Below are positions 51,705-59,982 of a stretch of DNA of 64,000 nt, in pieces (position 1 is the first letter of the stretch; each line of letters starts with the position of its first letter). The stretch comes from Deinococcus cellulosilyticus NBRC 106333 = KACC 11606 (GTDB taxonomy: Bacteria; Deinococcota; Deinococci; Deinococcales; Deinococcaceae). The stretch covers positions 112,105 through 176,104 of the forward strand of contig NZ_BJXB01000012.1 of the NCBI RefSeq assembly GCF_007990775.1. The letters run 5' to 3'. The translations under genes and the position numbers were made by a program. A model generated the notes under the pieces. It saw only the letters and a program-made list of their open reading frames with translations. It did no database searches and was not told the DNA's origin.

Positions 51705-52171
51705 GCGTTTTCCTTTTCCTGAGGGGTTCTTTCTTTTTCGTAGATGGAATCGAGCAGTTTGCGCATCAGGGAGATGAAGGTGGAAAGCTCGTCTTCGGTG
51801 AGGCCACTGACCAGCGGGTGCACCGTGTTGTAGATGGTCTTTTGCACCTGCAGCCTCTTTTCCTCCCCTTCCGGGTTGATGGTCAGGATGGTGCGGCGGG
51901 AGTCTTTCGGGTCGATCTCGCGGGAAATGGTGCCAATCTGCATCAGGCGGTCAATGGAACGGCTGACCATGTCTCTGGGAATGCGCAGCCGGTCTGCAAT
52001 CTCGCTGGGATAACGGGCACCATGGTGGATTTCCCGGGCAATGATCAGGTCTTTGAGCTGCAGGTTGTGTTCCTGCTCCAGACGCTGGGTCATGCGGCTT
52101 CCTAAAGCCTGGCCCAGTTCCTGATGGGTTTTGAGAAAATCGAAAAGCTGGGGGATCGGTGCATCCTGCAT
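51701..52171 (-). CDS. MarR-family regulator of the exporter operon
   Basis: A 156-residue regulator. The winged helix reads YPSEIADRLRIPRDMVSRSIDRLMQIGTISREIDPKDSRRTILTI in outline, with the DPKDSRR wing typical of MarR. The start at 52171 follows TATAAC by 6 bases (leaderless pattern); an ATG at 52204 is the alternative. It is the first gene of the operon with the MFS pump and likely represses it until a toxic ligand binds. An imperfect inverted repeat lies in its promoter region. Confidence 0.92.
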   Translation of the reverse strand: MQDAPIPQLFDFLKTHQELGQALGSRMTQRLEQEHNLQLKDLIIAREIHHGARYPSEIADRLRIPRDMVSRSIDRLMQIGTISREIDPKDSRRTILTINPEGEEKRLQVQKTIYNTVHPLVSGLTEDELSTFISLMRKLLDSIYEKERTPQEKENA

Positions 52172-52177
52172 GTGATT

Positions 52178-52220
52178 GTTATAGCAGATAATTGCATCGT
52201 CCAACTATATGCACATGCAA
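52178..52220 (-). promoter_or_regulatory. MarR/MFS promoter and operator candidate
   Basis: TATAAC (52178-52183, minus) is the -10 candidate. Upstream of it TTGCAT (52192) and ATGCAA (52215) form an inverted repeat with a 17-base spacer, a possible MarR operator. Confidence 0.4.
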
Positions 52221-52420
52221 CTAAGCCATTGTGCTGAATTCAGGCTGAATGACCTGCACTCAGCGACAGGCTGCAGAAAAAACCCAGAGCTGGTTTTCAG
52301 GGATGTCAGGTCCATGGTTGATCCTCCTTGAACCTGCACAGTATGCAGCATTCCAGAAAAAACCAATGTGAGACGCAAGACGGCACCCGGAAATGGATTG
52401 TGCTATGGTGAAGACAGGAA

Positions 52421-52460
52421 GGCTGGGGACCTGTGCAGGTCCCCAGCCCTTTTGCTTTTC
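52421..52460. terminator. Terminator of the GAF-PAS-GGDEF gene
   Basis: A 12-bp stem GGCTGGGGACCT / AGGTCCCCAGCC with loop GTGC. On the minus strand AAAAGCAAAAG precedes and TTCCTGTCTT follows. The plus-strand side has CTTTTGCTTTT, so it can act both ways. Confidence 0.75.
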
Positions 52461-52479
52461 CAGCAAACCTCTCCTCAAC

Positions 52480-53778
52480 TCATCCCATGCGGAAATTGAA
52501 GCGTCCGGCCTGCTTGACCTCGTACATCAGGCTGTCTGCCCGCTTGAGCAGGGCATCCACCGACTCCCCTGCAATCGCCCGGGTGATGCCTATGCTGACC
52601 CCGATGTGAATGTGGTTCTCCTCAATGTGAAAGGGCTCTCGCATGACTTTGAGGATGCGGTCGGCAATCTGGGTGAGCATGTCATCGGAAACATCTCCCC
52701 CCAGAATCACCGTGAATTCATCCCCGGCCAGACGGTACACCCGGTCCTGGGTGCGCACTGCGTGTTTGAGGCGCTGGGCCACTTCCTTGAGGACTTCATC
52801 TCCGGCCTGGTGACCATGGGTGTCATTGACCTGTTTGAAGTGGTCCAGGTCCAGAAAAGCCACGGCAAAAGGCCCAGAACGAAAACGACTGCGCAGGTAG
52901 GCATAAAAAGCATGTCTGTTCTCGGCAGCAGTCACCTGATCTTTGAAAGCAATGTCCTGCAGGTACAGCTGGTATTCCACATGGTCTGTGATGTCTTCAA
53001 ACACCAGAAGCGTGCGATCTTTGCGCTGCATGGGGATGCGGGTCAACTGGAACCATCCCTGCCCCACCCAGCGGGAGTACACGGGTTCTTCCCGGCTGCT
53101 GGACACCTTGCTGTCCTTTTTGAGGGCTTTCCAGTTGAAGGTTTCTCCCTGCTGCCAGAGCACCCCGGTGATGCGTTCTGCTGCAGGGTTCAGCCCAATG
53201 ATCTTCTCCCGATCATCGAGCAGCACGTAACCACTTGGAGAGTGGGCCATGATGGTCTGCAGGTCTTCATTGACCTGTTCGAATTCTGCCCTCAGCAAGC
53301 GCTGTTCCAGTTCACTGATCACCCGCGCAGAGAAGCGCTGCATGATGTCAATGTCGCGTGCTGTGAACTGGTGAGGCTCCTTGCAGATGCCCACAATGGC
53401 TCCCAGGCGGTAGCCATCTGGAGTTGCAAGGGGAACCCCCAGAAAAGACTGCACTCCGGGAACCTTTGCAGGAAGGGGAAGACGGTACCGGTCTGGATTT
53501 TGCACATCAGACACAGACACCGGCTGTCCAAACTGCAGCACATAATCACAGAGGATCACCAGTTGTTCGGCCTTCCCTTCTGGCAGGTGGGCACACACCC
53601 GGAACCATTCCCGGTTGTGGTTCATGAAGCTGATCACCACCCCACGCAGATTTAAAATGACGGCAAGATCTTCAGCAATTTTGTTGAATACCGCTTCATC
53701 CAGCGTGTCCAGGATGGAAAAACTGAACAGTCGGTCAATGCGTTGTTCTTGGGTGATGGTGTAGTGGGAGGGGCGCAC
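52480..53778 (-). CDS. Cytoplasmic GAF-PAS-GGDEF diguanylate cyclase
   Basis: A 432-residue soluble protein. GAF domain about 10-155, PAS about 165-280 (IMAHSPSGYVLLDDREKI), GGDEF about 285-432. The active-site loop is AGDEF (351-355) with Ala in place of the first Gly, a variant that is active in some known cyclases; RTQD is present as the inhibitory site. I start it at a GTG at 53778 with TGGAG 6 bases upstream, since no ATG precedes the GAF domain. It is monocistronic. It should make c-di-GMP, though the Ala makes this less sure than for the other three. Confidence 0.87.
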   Translation of the reverse strand: MRPSHYTITQEQRIDRLFSFSILDTLDEAVFNKIAEDLAVILNLRGVVISFMNHNREWFRVCAHLPEGKAEQLVILCDYVLQFGQPVSVSDVQNPDRYRLPLPAKVPGVQSFLGVPLATPDGYRLGAIVGICKEPHQFTARDIDIMQRFSARVISELEQRLLRAEFEQVNEDLQTIMAHSPSGYVLLDDREKIIGLNPAAERITGVLWQQGETFNWKALKKDSKVSSSREEPVYSRWVGQGWFQLTRIPMQRKDRTLLVFEDITDHVEYQLYLQDIAFKDQVTAAENRHAFYAYLRSRFRSGPFAVAFLDLDHFKQVNDTHGHQAGDEVLKEVAQRLKHAVRTQDRVYRLAGDEFTVILGGDVSDDMLTQIADRILKVMREPFHIEENHIHIGVSIGITRAIAGESVDALLKRADSLMYEVKQAGRFNFRMG

Positions 53779-54023
53779 AATATACTCCAGAGGAATTGAT
53801 TTTCTACATGGTAGGGGAATTTGCAACAAGAAGAGTGAAAGAATTGTTGTAAGGGTAAACCCCGGGGTTTACAAAGCAGAGATGAAATTCTAACCGCCTT
53901 CAAATACAGAAATCAGCTTAACTTCAGCCAAAATTCAGGCTCCTTTCAAGAAGGGCATCTGCACAAAACAGATCCTCTTGGCGGAGGATCTGTTTTGTGC
54001 AGAATATTAGCAAGCCAGCTGTG
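53779..54023. other. Gap with a long hairpin
   Basis: Apart from the hairpin at 53958-54003 I see only AT-rich sequence; no gene. Confidence 0.4.
53958..54003 (-). terminator. Long hairpin after the caspase-like gene
   Basis: A perfect 20-bp stem starting TCTGCACAAAACAGATCCTC with a 6-base loop, 20 bases after the caspase stop. It lacks a strong U-tract but is well placed as a terminator. Confidence 0.7.
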
Positions 54024-55529
54024 TTATCGGGTGGTGATCAATTCAAGTTCAGCTGCCCCATAATAATGCGAAGGCCCCTGATTTGCGGGAATTGTGGATG
54101 TGTTGGTGGTTGGAGGGTTTGTGGTTGTGGTGGTTGTGTTGCTGGTGGAAGGCGACACCACAGGTGCTGAAACCCCGATGGCCCGTGCCACAGCAGTGGA
54201 CAGTGCGGGTGTGTCCTGTTCGGTCATCACCTTGAAAAGACCGGTCAGGTTGCCCACGTTTTCGGTGAGGAGGTTCAGGGGCTGACTGGTGACCAGGGCC
54301 AGCACACGGCTCTTGCCCACAGGCTCAATGGCTGTGAAGTCAAAGTTGCCATATCGCAATCCAGGAAGCGTGATCACCTCGTTGGCCCGAATCTGGTTTT
54401 TGTCGTTGTAGGTGTTGGGGAACACCACCACCAGATTCCCATTGGGGTCCAGTTCAATGATGTTCAGGTAACCGGCCTTGCTGCTGCGCACTTTGAAAGA
54501 GATGCGCTCACCGAGCTTGTAGGAAGGCTGACTGGCCTGTGCTTCCACCTTGAACTGGGTTTTGTTGACCAGTTGCTGGAAAAGCTCAGATGGGCTGCTG
54601 GCATTCTGGACGGTGGCAGGAGGGGTCACCGCCGGAGCAGGGTCGGCGTCACCAAAGGCATAGAAATCACTGTTCAGCCACTTTTCGGGACCCGAGAGTT
54701 GGGGGGTGTGGGCCCTGGATCTGGCCCGCTGTTTGATCCAGTCCACCGCATAATTCCTTAAAGCCTCAAAGCTGATGGGTTTGGGCAGGGTGGAAAGGCC
54801 GTTGTAAACCGCCTGGGTGAAGGCACTGCCCTCCCCTTTTCTGAGGGCTCCGAGGGCCACCTGGTTTTCTGCAGCCGCAGAAAATTCAATGTAATTCTGG
54901 GTGTTCACAGCCTTGCTGGCATCCAGTGCGCCATCGTCCAGGGAGAATTCCTTGTTGCTTGCAATACCACACCCGGTGCTGGCCTTGTCCCAGAATTTGG
55001 TGTCTGCATCCACACCATCATCAATGTCAAAAAGGCTCTTGGTGACGGTGCCACTGAAGCAGGAATCAAACATCACCAGGATTTCCCTGGCCTTGACCTG
55101 CTGCAAGATGGTCTGGATCTCATCGTCGAGGATGACATTCAGATCGTAGGGCACAATGGACTCGTCACAGCCATCGGATTCATCACCGCTGCGGTCATTG
55201 ACCTGGGCACCGTGACCGGAGTAATAGAAGATCACCCTGTCGTTGGGACCCACCCCTTCGGTGAGCCAGGTGCGCATCTGACTCAGGATGTTGGCACGGG
55301 TGGCCTGGCGGTCCAGCAACACATGCACCTGATCGGGAGTGAAACCGATCTGCCCAATCACCTCCTGGATCAGCTTCACATCGGTCTCTGGACCGCGCAG
55401 GTTGGCTTTGGGGTCCTTGTATTCGGCAAGTCCCACCAGAAGTGCCCGGTTTTCTGCGTAAGACATGCTGCTGAGGCCAAGACAGGCAAGCAGGCCCAGG
55501 GCTTTGATGGATGCGGATTTGAGATTCAT
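54024..55529 (-). CDS. Secreted caspase-like peptidase (C14) with DUF4384-like domain
   Basis: A 501-residue exported protein. Signal peptide MNLKSASIKALGLLACLGLS to about residue 25. The caspase fold (about 27-290) has the catalytic dyad H106 in FYYSGHGAQ and C157 in MFDSCFSG, both intact, as in metacaspases and orthocaspases. A beta-rich domain (about 315-440) with LGERISFKVRSSKAGYLNI resembles DUF4384. A Thr/Asn/Pro-rich low-complexity linker precedes the C-terminal tail. AGGAGG precedes the ATG. Metacaspases cut after Arg or Lys; why this one is exported is not clear. Confidence 0.9.
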   Translation of the reverse strand: MNLKSASIKALGLLACLGLSSMSYAENRALLVGLAEYKDPKANLRGPETDVKLIQEVIGQIGFTPDQVHVLLDRQATRANILSQMRTWLTEGVGPNDRVIFYYSGHGAQVNDRSGDESDGCDESIVPYDLNVILDDEIQTILQQVKAREILVMFDSCFSGTVTKSLFDIDDGVDADTKFWDKASTGCGIASNKEFSLDDGALDASKAVNTQNYIEFSAAAENQVALGALRKGEGSAFTQAVYNGLSTLPKPISFEALRNYAVDWIKQRARSRAHTPQLSGPEKWLNSDFYAFGDADPAPAVTPPATVQNASSPSELFQQLVNKTQFKVEAQASQPSYKLGERISFKVRSSKAGYLNIIELDPNGNLVVVFPNTYNDKNQIRANEVITLPGLRYGNFDFTAIEPVGKSRVLALVTSQPLNLLTENVGNLTGLFKVMTEQDTPALSTAVARAIGVSAPVVSPSTSNTTTTTTNPPTTNTSTIPANQGPSHYYGAAELELITTR

Positions 55530-55801
55530 GGGTGCCTCCTCAGGCAGATGCCTGTGTGGTTGAATGCTTGATCTTCTGGTCTTCCAGCTGTGGACTTGCC
55601 TTCATTAAACCAGAAAGGGCTGTCCGAAACCTGACAGGTAAAGTTTTCAGGTCCTGGTCTGAGCAGCCTGAACTGGAGCTGATTACGGGAAACACCCGGA
55701 GATGGTTCCTCATCAACATGAAGGTCACTCAGCCCTGTCTCAGATCATGCACAATTTTCAGGCCTGAAGGGCACGTTTTGATCACAACCACTGCAAAACA
55801 T
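55530..55801. other. Gene-free gap between caspase and Spherulin-4-like genes
   Basis: Only the promoter region of the caspase gene should be here. No hexamers stand out, and there is no supported gene. Confidence 0.4.
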
Positions 55802-55832
55802 CAAAAACCAGCACCAGCTGAGCAGGTGCTGG
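55802..55832 (-). terminator. Terminator of the Spherulin-4-like gene
   Basis: An 8-bp stem CCAGCACC / GGTGCTGG with a 9-base loop; on the minus strand TTTTTG follows. Confidence 0.75.
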
Positions 55833-55849
55833 AAACAAAAACCTCCAGA

Positions 55850-57115
55850 TCACTGAAAGTAAAACTTCTGGGTGCCCGCTCCGCTATAAGGCCATGCACT
55901 GAGCCATGCTCCTGCACTGTTGCTGTTCACCGTGAGGGCATGTCCATTTGACTTCGAGGTGAAGTACACCAGACCTGCGCTTTCCTGCAAGGCAAACAGT
56001 TGACGGTCTCCCTGGGTGCAACTGCCCCAGTTCACGGTGTTGGCATTGTTAGAAGAGATGTACAGGCAGTTGCTGCCATATTTCAGCTGGTAAAAATGAC
56101 CGGACACGTTCTGGTAGGTCAGTGTCCATGCGCTCACACTGCTGCAGGATTGCTGGTCCACCACGCTTCCTGTGCCCCTCAGGCAAAGCTGGCTGGAGGA
56201 ATTCACCAGTTTTTTGCTGAGGTTGCCCCAGTTGACCCCACCTCCACCGCCTGTGGTGGTTCCACCATGCAGGACCTGGGTTTCGCGGGTCCAGTAAACG
56301 GGAAGGCTGCCCCAGGTGTTCTCTCCGGCCTGCCAGTTGCCCCCGATGTTGGTGATGTAGCCGTAATCGGCATTGCGGTTTTTGATGTCCTCGGCGACCC
56401 GCTCCATGTCGGTCTGGGTGGGAACGGAGTGGACCAGATGCCACACCAGTGCCCCTCTGGCATGGGCCGCGTTTGTGGCGTTGATGATGTTCTGGGCCTG
56501 GGCTGCGTAAGCATTCATGTCGCTTTCAAACAGCACTGCAATCTCGTCAGCATTTACCGCGCTGGTCACGCAAGTGTCGGCAATCCCTGCATTGAAGGCA
56601 ATCAGAGCACCACTGCGGTACTTGTTGACGATGTTCCTGAGCTGCTGGTATTCATTCACGAAGGCACTGCAGCTCCAGTTGCTGGGGGCGGCCTCATCAA
56701 AGAAAATCCCTTTCAGGTTGGGCATCTGCTGGAAGTAGGCCTGCACCTGCGCTTCAATTCTGGCCCAGGTCTGGCACACCCCGATCTGGTTGCAGCCGTG
56801 GTTGAAGTAACCTGTCGGGACATAACCCAGCATTTTGACACCTCTGGCGTTCTGGGTGTCCACGATTCCCTTAAAGGTGCTGACATTGTTGACAGGGGTG
56901 GTGGTCTGCCCCTGAAAGATGCCATTTTCAGGGTTGATCAGGGCGAGGCCATTGGTGGGCAACTGGTTGTAGAGGCTGCTGTCGGTGCCCCAGTAGCTGA
57001 TCACGCCAATTCTGGACTCCAGACGCTGCTGCTGAACGTCTGGAGACTGAGGGCTCTGGCTGCTGGAGCAGGCCACCAGCAAGGTGAGGGCGGAAGCAAA
57101 AGTCCATTTCTGCAT
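55850..57115 (-). CDS. Spherulin-4-like lipoprotein with lectin-type C-terminus (predicted alpha-galactosaminidase)
   Basis: A 421-residue lipoprotein: the signal ends in LTLLVAC. Residues about 35-275 follow the Spherulin-4 fold, with ALINPENGI, MLGYVPTGYFN and NLKGIFFDEAAPSN, whose Asp/Glu pair is the expected catalytic site. Related families (GH135, GH114) cut alpha-1,4-linked galactosamine polymers. After a Gly/Thr linker (TTTGGGGG) the last 120 residues look like a ricin-type or related beta-trefoil lectin. AGGAGG precedes the ATG at 57115. It is divergent from the DeoR/deacetylase operon and shares operators with it. Confidence 0.82.
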   Translation of the reverse strand: MQKWTFASALTLLVACSSSQSPQSPDVQQQRLESRIGVISYWGTDSSLYNQLPTNGLALINPENGIFQGQTTTPVNNVSTFKGIVDTQNARGVKMLGYVPTGYFNHGCNQIGVCQTWARIEAQVQAYFQQMPNLKGIFFDEAAPSNWSCSAFVNEYQQLRNIVNKYRSGALIAFNAGIADTCVTSAVNADEIAVLFESDMNAYAAQAQNIINATNAAHARGALVWHLVHSVPTQTDMERVAEDIKNRNADYGYITNIGGNWQAGENTWGSLPVYWTRETQVLHGGTTTGGGGGVNWGNLSKKLVNSSSQLCLRGTGSVVDQQSCSSVSAWTLTYQNVSGHFYQLKYGSNCLYISSNNANTVNWGSCTQGDRQLFALQESAGLVYFTSKSNGHALTVNSNSAGAWLSAWPYSGAGTQKFYFQ

Positions 57116-57228
57116 AAATCCTCCTGTTTGCTGCAAGCATGAAGGGTGCAGCACCTTTTGAGAAAGTGCAACTGGGATGCAAGGGGAATTGTCAGGCCCT
57201 TCCACTGTAAATGGAATTTTAATCAAAG

Positions 57229-57407
57229 TCAATCAACTGATTGATCATAATTGATTTATGATTGTTTTTGCCTTCCAGGTTCCTCAGGCCTTGCAGAAAG
57301 TCCATCGAAGAAAGTCATGTCATCAGGCCTGAAAAAACCATGTAAAGCTCTGGGGGCGCTCAAAAACCTCTTCGTTTTGCATCAAAAATCGATCAATCTT
57401 TGATTGA
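57229..57407. promoter_or_regulatory. DeoR-type operator pair in the divergent promoter region
   Basis: TCAATCAACTGATTGA (57229-57244) and TCAATCTTTGATTGA (57393-57407) are inverted repeats of the same half-site TCAATC. Further TGATCA and TGATT words lie next to both. DeoR-family regulators often use such spaced repeats and DNA looping. The two sites lie between the Spherulin-4-like gene and the DeoR gene, one near each start. Confidence 0.6.
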
Positions 57408-57463
57408 CTTTGATCAGAGAACCTCCTATGCTGGAACCAACTGCCCCCGTCGAGGTTCTCAAA

Positions 57464-58258
57464 ATGCTAGAAATTCGCCTGAAAAAAATCCAGCAGTACC
57501 TGTACTCCCATGGCACGGCCACCGTGCAGGAGCTCGCGGATCACACTGGAGCCAGTGTTGCCACCATCCGGCGCGATCTGGTCAAGATGGAAGAAGATGG
57601 CCTGATCAGTCGCACTTACGGCGGAGCCACCCTCACCAGTGAAAATGGGGTGGAAATTGCCTTCCAGGTGCGTGAGCACCAGTACCTGAAAGAAAAGCGC
57701 GCCATTGCAGAAGCTGCCTACGCCCACCTGAAAAGCGGCATGACGGTGTTCCTGGATGCTGGAACCACCGTGCTGCAAATGGCCAGAATCATCAAGATGC
57801 AGCCCCTTCCCCTCTTTGTGATCACCAACGGCATCAGTGTGGCCCAGGAACTGATCGGGGTGAGCGAGGTCAAGGTGATGCTGCTTGGCGGCCAGATCCG
57901 GCCCGAGAACCTCTCCAACGTTGGCCCTTACGCCGAGCGCATGCTGGAGAACTTCTGGTTTGACCTGCTTTTCCTGGGCACCAGTGCGGTGCGACTGGAC
58001 CATGGGCTGTTCACACTTGATGCCGCAGAGGCTTCGCTCAATTTCAAGATGCTGGAACGGGCCGGAGAGAAAGTGCTGCTGGCAGATTCCAGCAAATTCA
58101 ACCGCAGTGCCCCTTACCGGGTGGCGGAACTCTCGGCCCTGACCCGCATCATCACCGACCACCACCTGCCAGATGATCTGGCCCGTCGCATCACCGACCA
58201 GGGTGTGGCCCTGGAACGGGCAAGCAGCACTGTGCCACAGGTGGGAGAAATCGGGTGA
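57464..58258 (+). CDS. DeoR-family regulator (AgaR/NagR-like)
   Basis: A 264-residue repressor. The winged helix at the N-terminus reads RLKKIQQYLYSHGTATVQEL and GASVATIRRDLVKMEEDGLISRTYGGA, the DeoR signature. The effector part has FLDAGTTVLQMA and LLGGQIRPENLSNVGP, which bind phosphosugars. I start it at 57464 (MLEIRLKK), with GAGG 8 bases upstream; an ATG at 57428 lacks a ribosome binding site. It overlaps the deacetylase gene by four bases, so the inducer is probably an amino-sugar phosphate. Confidence 0.9.
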   Translation: MLEIRLKKIQQYLYSHGTATVQELADHTGASVATIRRDLVKMEEDGLISRTYGGATLTSENGVEIAFQVREHQYLKEKRAIAEAAYAHLKSGMTVFLDAGTTVLQMARIIKMQPLPLFVITNGISVAQELIGVSEVKVMLLGGQIRPENLSNVGPYAERMLENFWFDLLFLGTSAVRLDHGLFTLDAAEASLNFKMLERAGEKVLLADSSKFNRSAPYRVAELSALTRIITDHHLPDDLARRITDQGVALERASSTVPQVGEIG

Positions 58259-59370
58259 AACACAGCCTCACTGGACAGGTGCTCACCGCACAGGGACTGA
58301 AAACAGGCACCCTCCATTTTGACCAGCAGGTGCTGGGCTTTGAAGAACAGGAACTGCAAGGACCCCAGAACCTGATTCTGCCCGGGTTCATTGATGTGCA
58401 TGTGCATGGTGGGGGTGGATTTGATGTGATGGACGGCCTGGAAGGCATTCGGGGCATGGCCAGATATCATGCAAGACATGGAACCACCTCACTGCTTGCC
58501 ACCACCATGACAGGGCCCTGGGATCAGGTGGTGGAGGTGCTCAGGGACATCAAACAGGCCAGTCAAACCCAGGAGCCAGACTGTGCCCAGGTGCTCGGCG
58601 CCCATCTGGAAGGCCCCTTCATCTCAAAACACCGTCTGGGCGCACAACCGGATTTCACCCTGGAGCCCACGCCTGAGCGAGTCAGTGAGGCTCTGAGTGC
58701 TGGAAACATCCGGGTGGTCACCCTGGCACCAGAAGTTCCCCACGCTGCAGGGGGCATCAGGCAATTTGTGGATGCAGGTGTGAGGGTGAGCATCGGTCAC
58801 ACTGCAGGAAATGAACAGGATGCCCTGCAAGCCGTTGAGCTTGGAGCCAGCAGTTGCACCCACACTTTTAATGCCACCGGAGGCCTGACGGGTCGGGAAC
58901 CCGGAGTGCTGGGAGTGGTCCTGACCAGTGAAATGGTGCATGCAGAGGTGATTCTGGACTTCCATCACGTGCATCCTCTGAGCTTCAAACTGCTGACTTT
59001 GCTCAAGCCCGACAGAACTTTGCTCATCACCGACGCCATGCGTGCTGCAGGCTTACAAGACGGCATTTACGATCTGGGAGGCCAGGAGGTCACCGTGCAA
59101 GGTGGGGTCACCCGCACCCTCTCAGGCTCTCTGGCAGGCAGTGTGCTGACCATGGATCAGGCTTTCAGGAATGCTGTGCAGTGTGGTCTCTCTGTTGAGG
59201 AGGCATCCAGACTGGCCTCTCTGAATCCTGCAAAGTATCTGGGGCTGGAAAAGAAAGGCATGCTGGAACAGGGCTGGGATGCAGACCTGGTGGTTCTGGG
59301 GCCTGATCTGGAGGTGCATCAGGTGTTTGTGGGTGGAACACAGGTCAAGCAGGAAATCCAGCCTGTTTAG
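58255..59370 (+). CDS. nagA: N-acetylhexosamine-6-phosphate deacetylase (NagA/AgaA)
   Basis: A 371-residue amidohydrolase that deacetylates GlcNAc-6-P or GalNAc-6-P. Metal and substrate motifs: FIDVHVHGGGGFDVMDG, HLEGPFIS with the metal Glu, SIGHTAGN, CTHTFNATGG and LLITDAMRAAG. It begins with GTG overlapping the DeoR stop (GTGA). GlcNAc and GalNAc enzymes cannot be told apart by eye; the neighbouring Spherulin-4-like gene makes GalNAc worth testing. No deaminase gene is present nearby. A terminator follows. Confidence 0.92.
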   Translation: MKHSLTGQVLTAQGLKTGTLHFDQQVLGFEEQELQGPQNLILPGFIDVHVHGGGGFDVMDGLEGIRGMARYHARHGTTSLLATTMTGPWDQVVEVLRDIKQASQTQEPDCAQVLGAHLEGPFISKHRLGAQPDFTLEPTPERVSEALSAGNIRVVTLAPEVPHAAGGIRQFVDAGVRVSIGHTAGNEQDALQAVELGASSCTHTFNATGGLTGREPGVLGVVLTSEMVHAEVILDFHHVHPLSFKLLTLLKPDRTLLITDAMRAAGLQDGIYDLGGQEVTVQGGVTRTLSGSLAGSVLTMDQAFRNAVQCGLSVEEASRLASLNPAKYLGLEKKGMLEQGWDADLVVLGPDLEVHQVFVGGTQVKQEIQPV

Positions 59371-59382
59371 TGGTCGAGATCA

Positions 59383-59409
59383 AAAGAGGAAGCCCAGGGC
59401 TTCCTCTTT
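59383..59409. terminator. Terminator between nagA and the VOC gene
   Basis: A 13-base inverted repeat starting AAAGAGGAAGCCC that closes on itself and ends in CTCTTTC; bidirectional between converging genes. Confidence 0.8.
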
Positions 59410-59418
59410 CTCGCAACA

Positions 59419-59760
59419 TCAATGCAGAACTTCCACCAGAAAACCTCCAGGACAGCGGTAATAAAAAGTCCAGGAGCCGTGGAGTTTCCGTGGGGATTCT
59501 GCCTCGAGACCATCACGGATCATCTGCTGGTGGATTTCATTGACTTTTTCTTCACTGGGCTGAATGAACCCGATGTGGAAACCCTCAGGATACTGGGCAC
59601 CTTTGCTCTTGAAGATGCCCATGACCATGCCATTGTCATCGGTCAGAAAGGACATGTGGTCATTGGGTTTTCCCATGGTCTTCATTTCAAAATATTTCTG
59701 CAGAAAATCTCTGGTGCCAGCCACATCATCAACAAGCAGGGTCAAATGATTCAATCTCAT
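59419..59760 (-). CDS. VOC-family (glyoxalase/bleomycin-resistance fold) protein
   Basis: A 113-residue, single vicinal-oxygen-chelate unit: MRLNHLTLLVDDVAGTRDFLQKYF at the start, a GFHIGFIQPSEE centre and CPGGFLVEVLH end with Glu as a candidate metal ligand. The start at 59760 has AAAGGAC upstream. It lies downstream of two TTGACAG-N4-CTGTCAA operators and of a MarR gene. It may detoxify a small molecule or bind it; the substrate is unknown. Confidence 0.85.
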   Translation of the reverse strand: MRLNHLTLLVDDVAGTRDFLQKYFEMKTMGKPNDHMSFLTDDNGMVMGIFKSKGAQYPEGFHIGFIQPSEEKVNEIHQQMIRDGLEAESPRKLHGSWTFYYRCPGGFLVEVLH

Positions 59761-59818
59761 GGAATGTCCTTTCACGGGTGGATCAACCACCCTCGGGAGG
59801 GGACGAATGCGCAATGAT

Positions 59819-59870
59819 TTGACAGTGTCCTGTCAACATTCAGCTTATGCTTTTGACAGCATGCTGTCAA
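59819..59870 (-). promoter_or_regulatory. Two MarR-type operators upstream of the VOC gene
   Basis: TTGACAGTGTCCTGTCAA (59819-59836) and TTGACAGCATGCTGTCAA (59853-59870, perfect palindrome). Centres are 34 bases apart, about three helical turns, so dimers would sit on one face of the DNA. Confidence 0.75.
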
Positions 59871-59982
59871 TTTAGGCTGGATAGCTTAAGGGAAGTTCAC
59901 ATTCTACAGTTCACAGTGAGACTGGCCGCCATGCAGAAGCCAGCATGTTGACTGGAACCAGCAGCAGATCAGCAACCTGCAG

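Noticed and set aside
52395..52460. Possible small RNA ending at the plus-strand side of the hairpin
   Set aside because: A TATGGT hexamer lies upstream, but the transcript would be only about 45 bases and the hairpin is explained as terminator of the minus-strand GGDEF gene.
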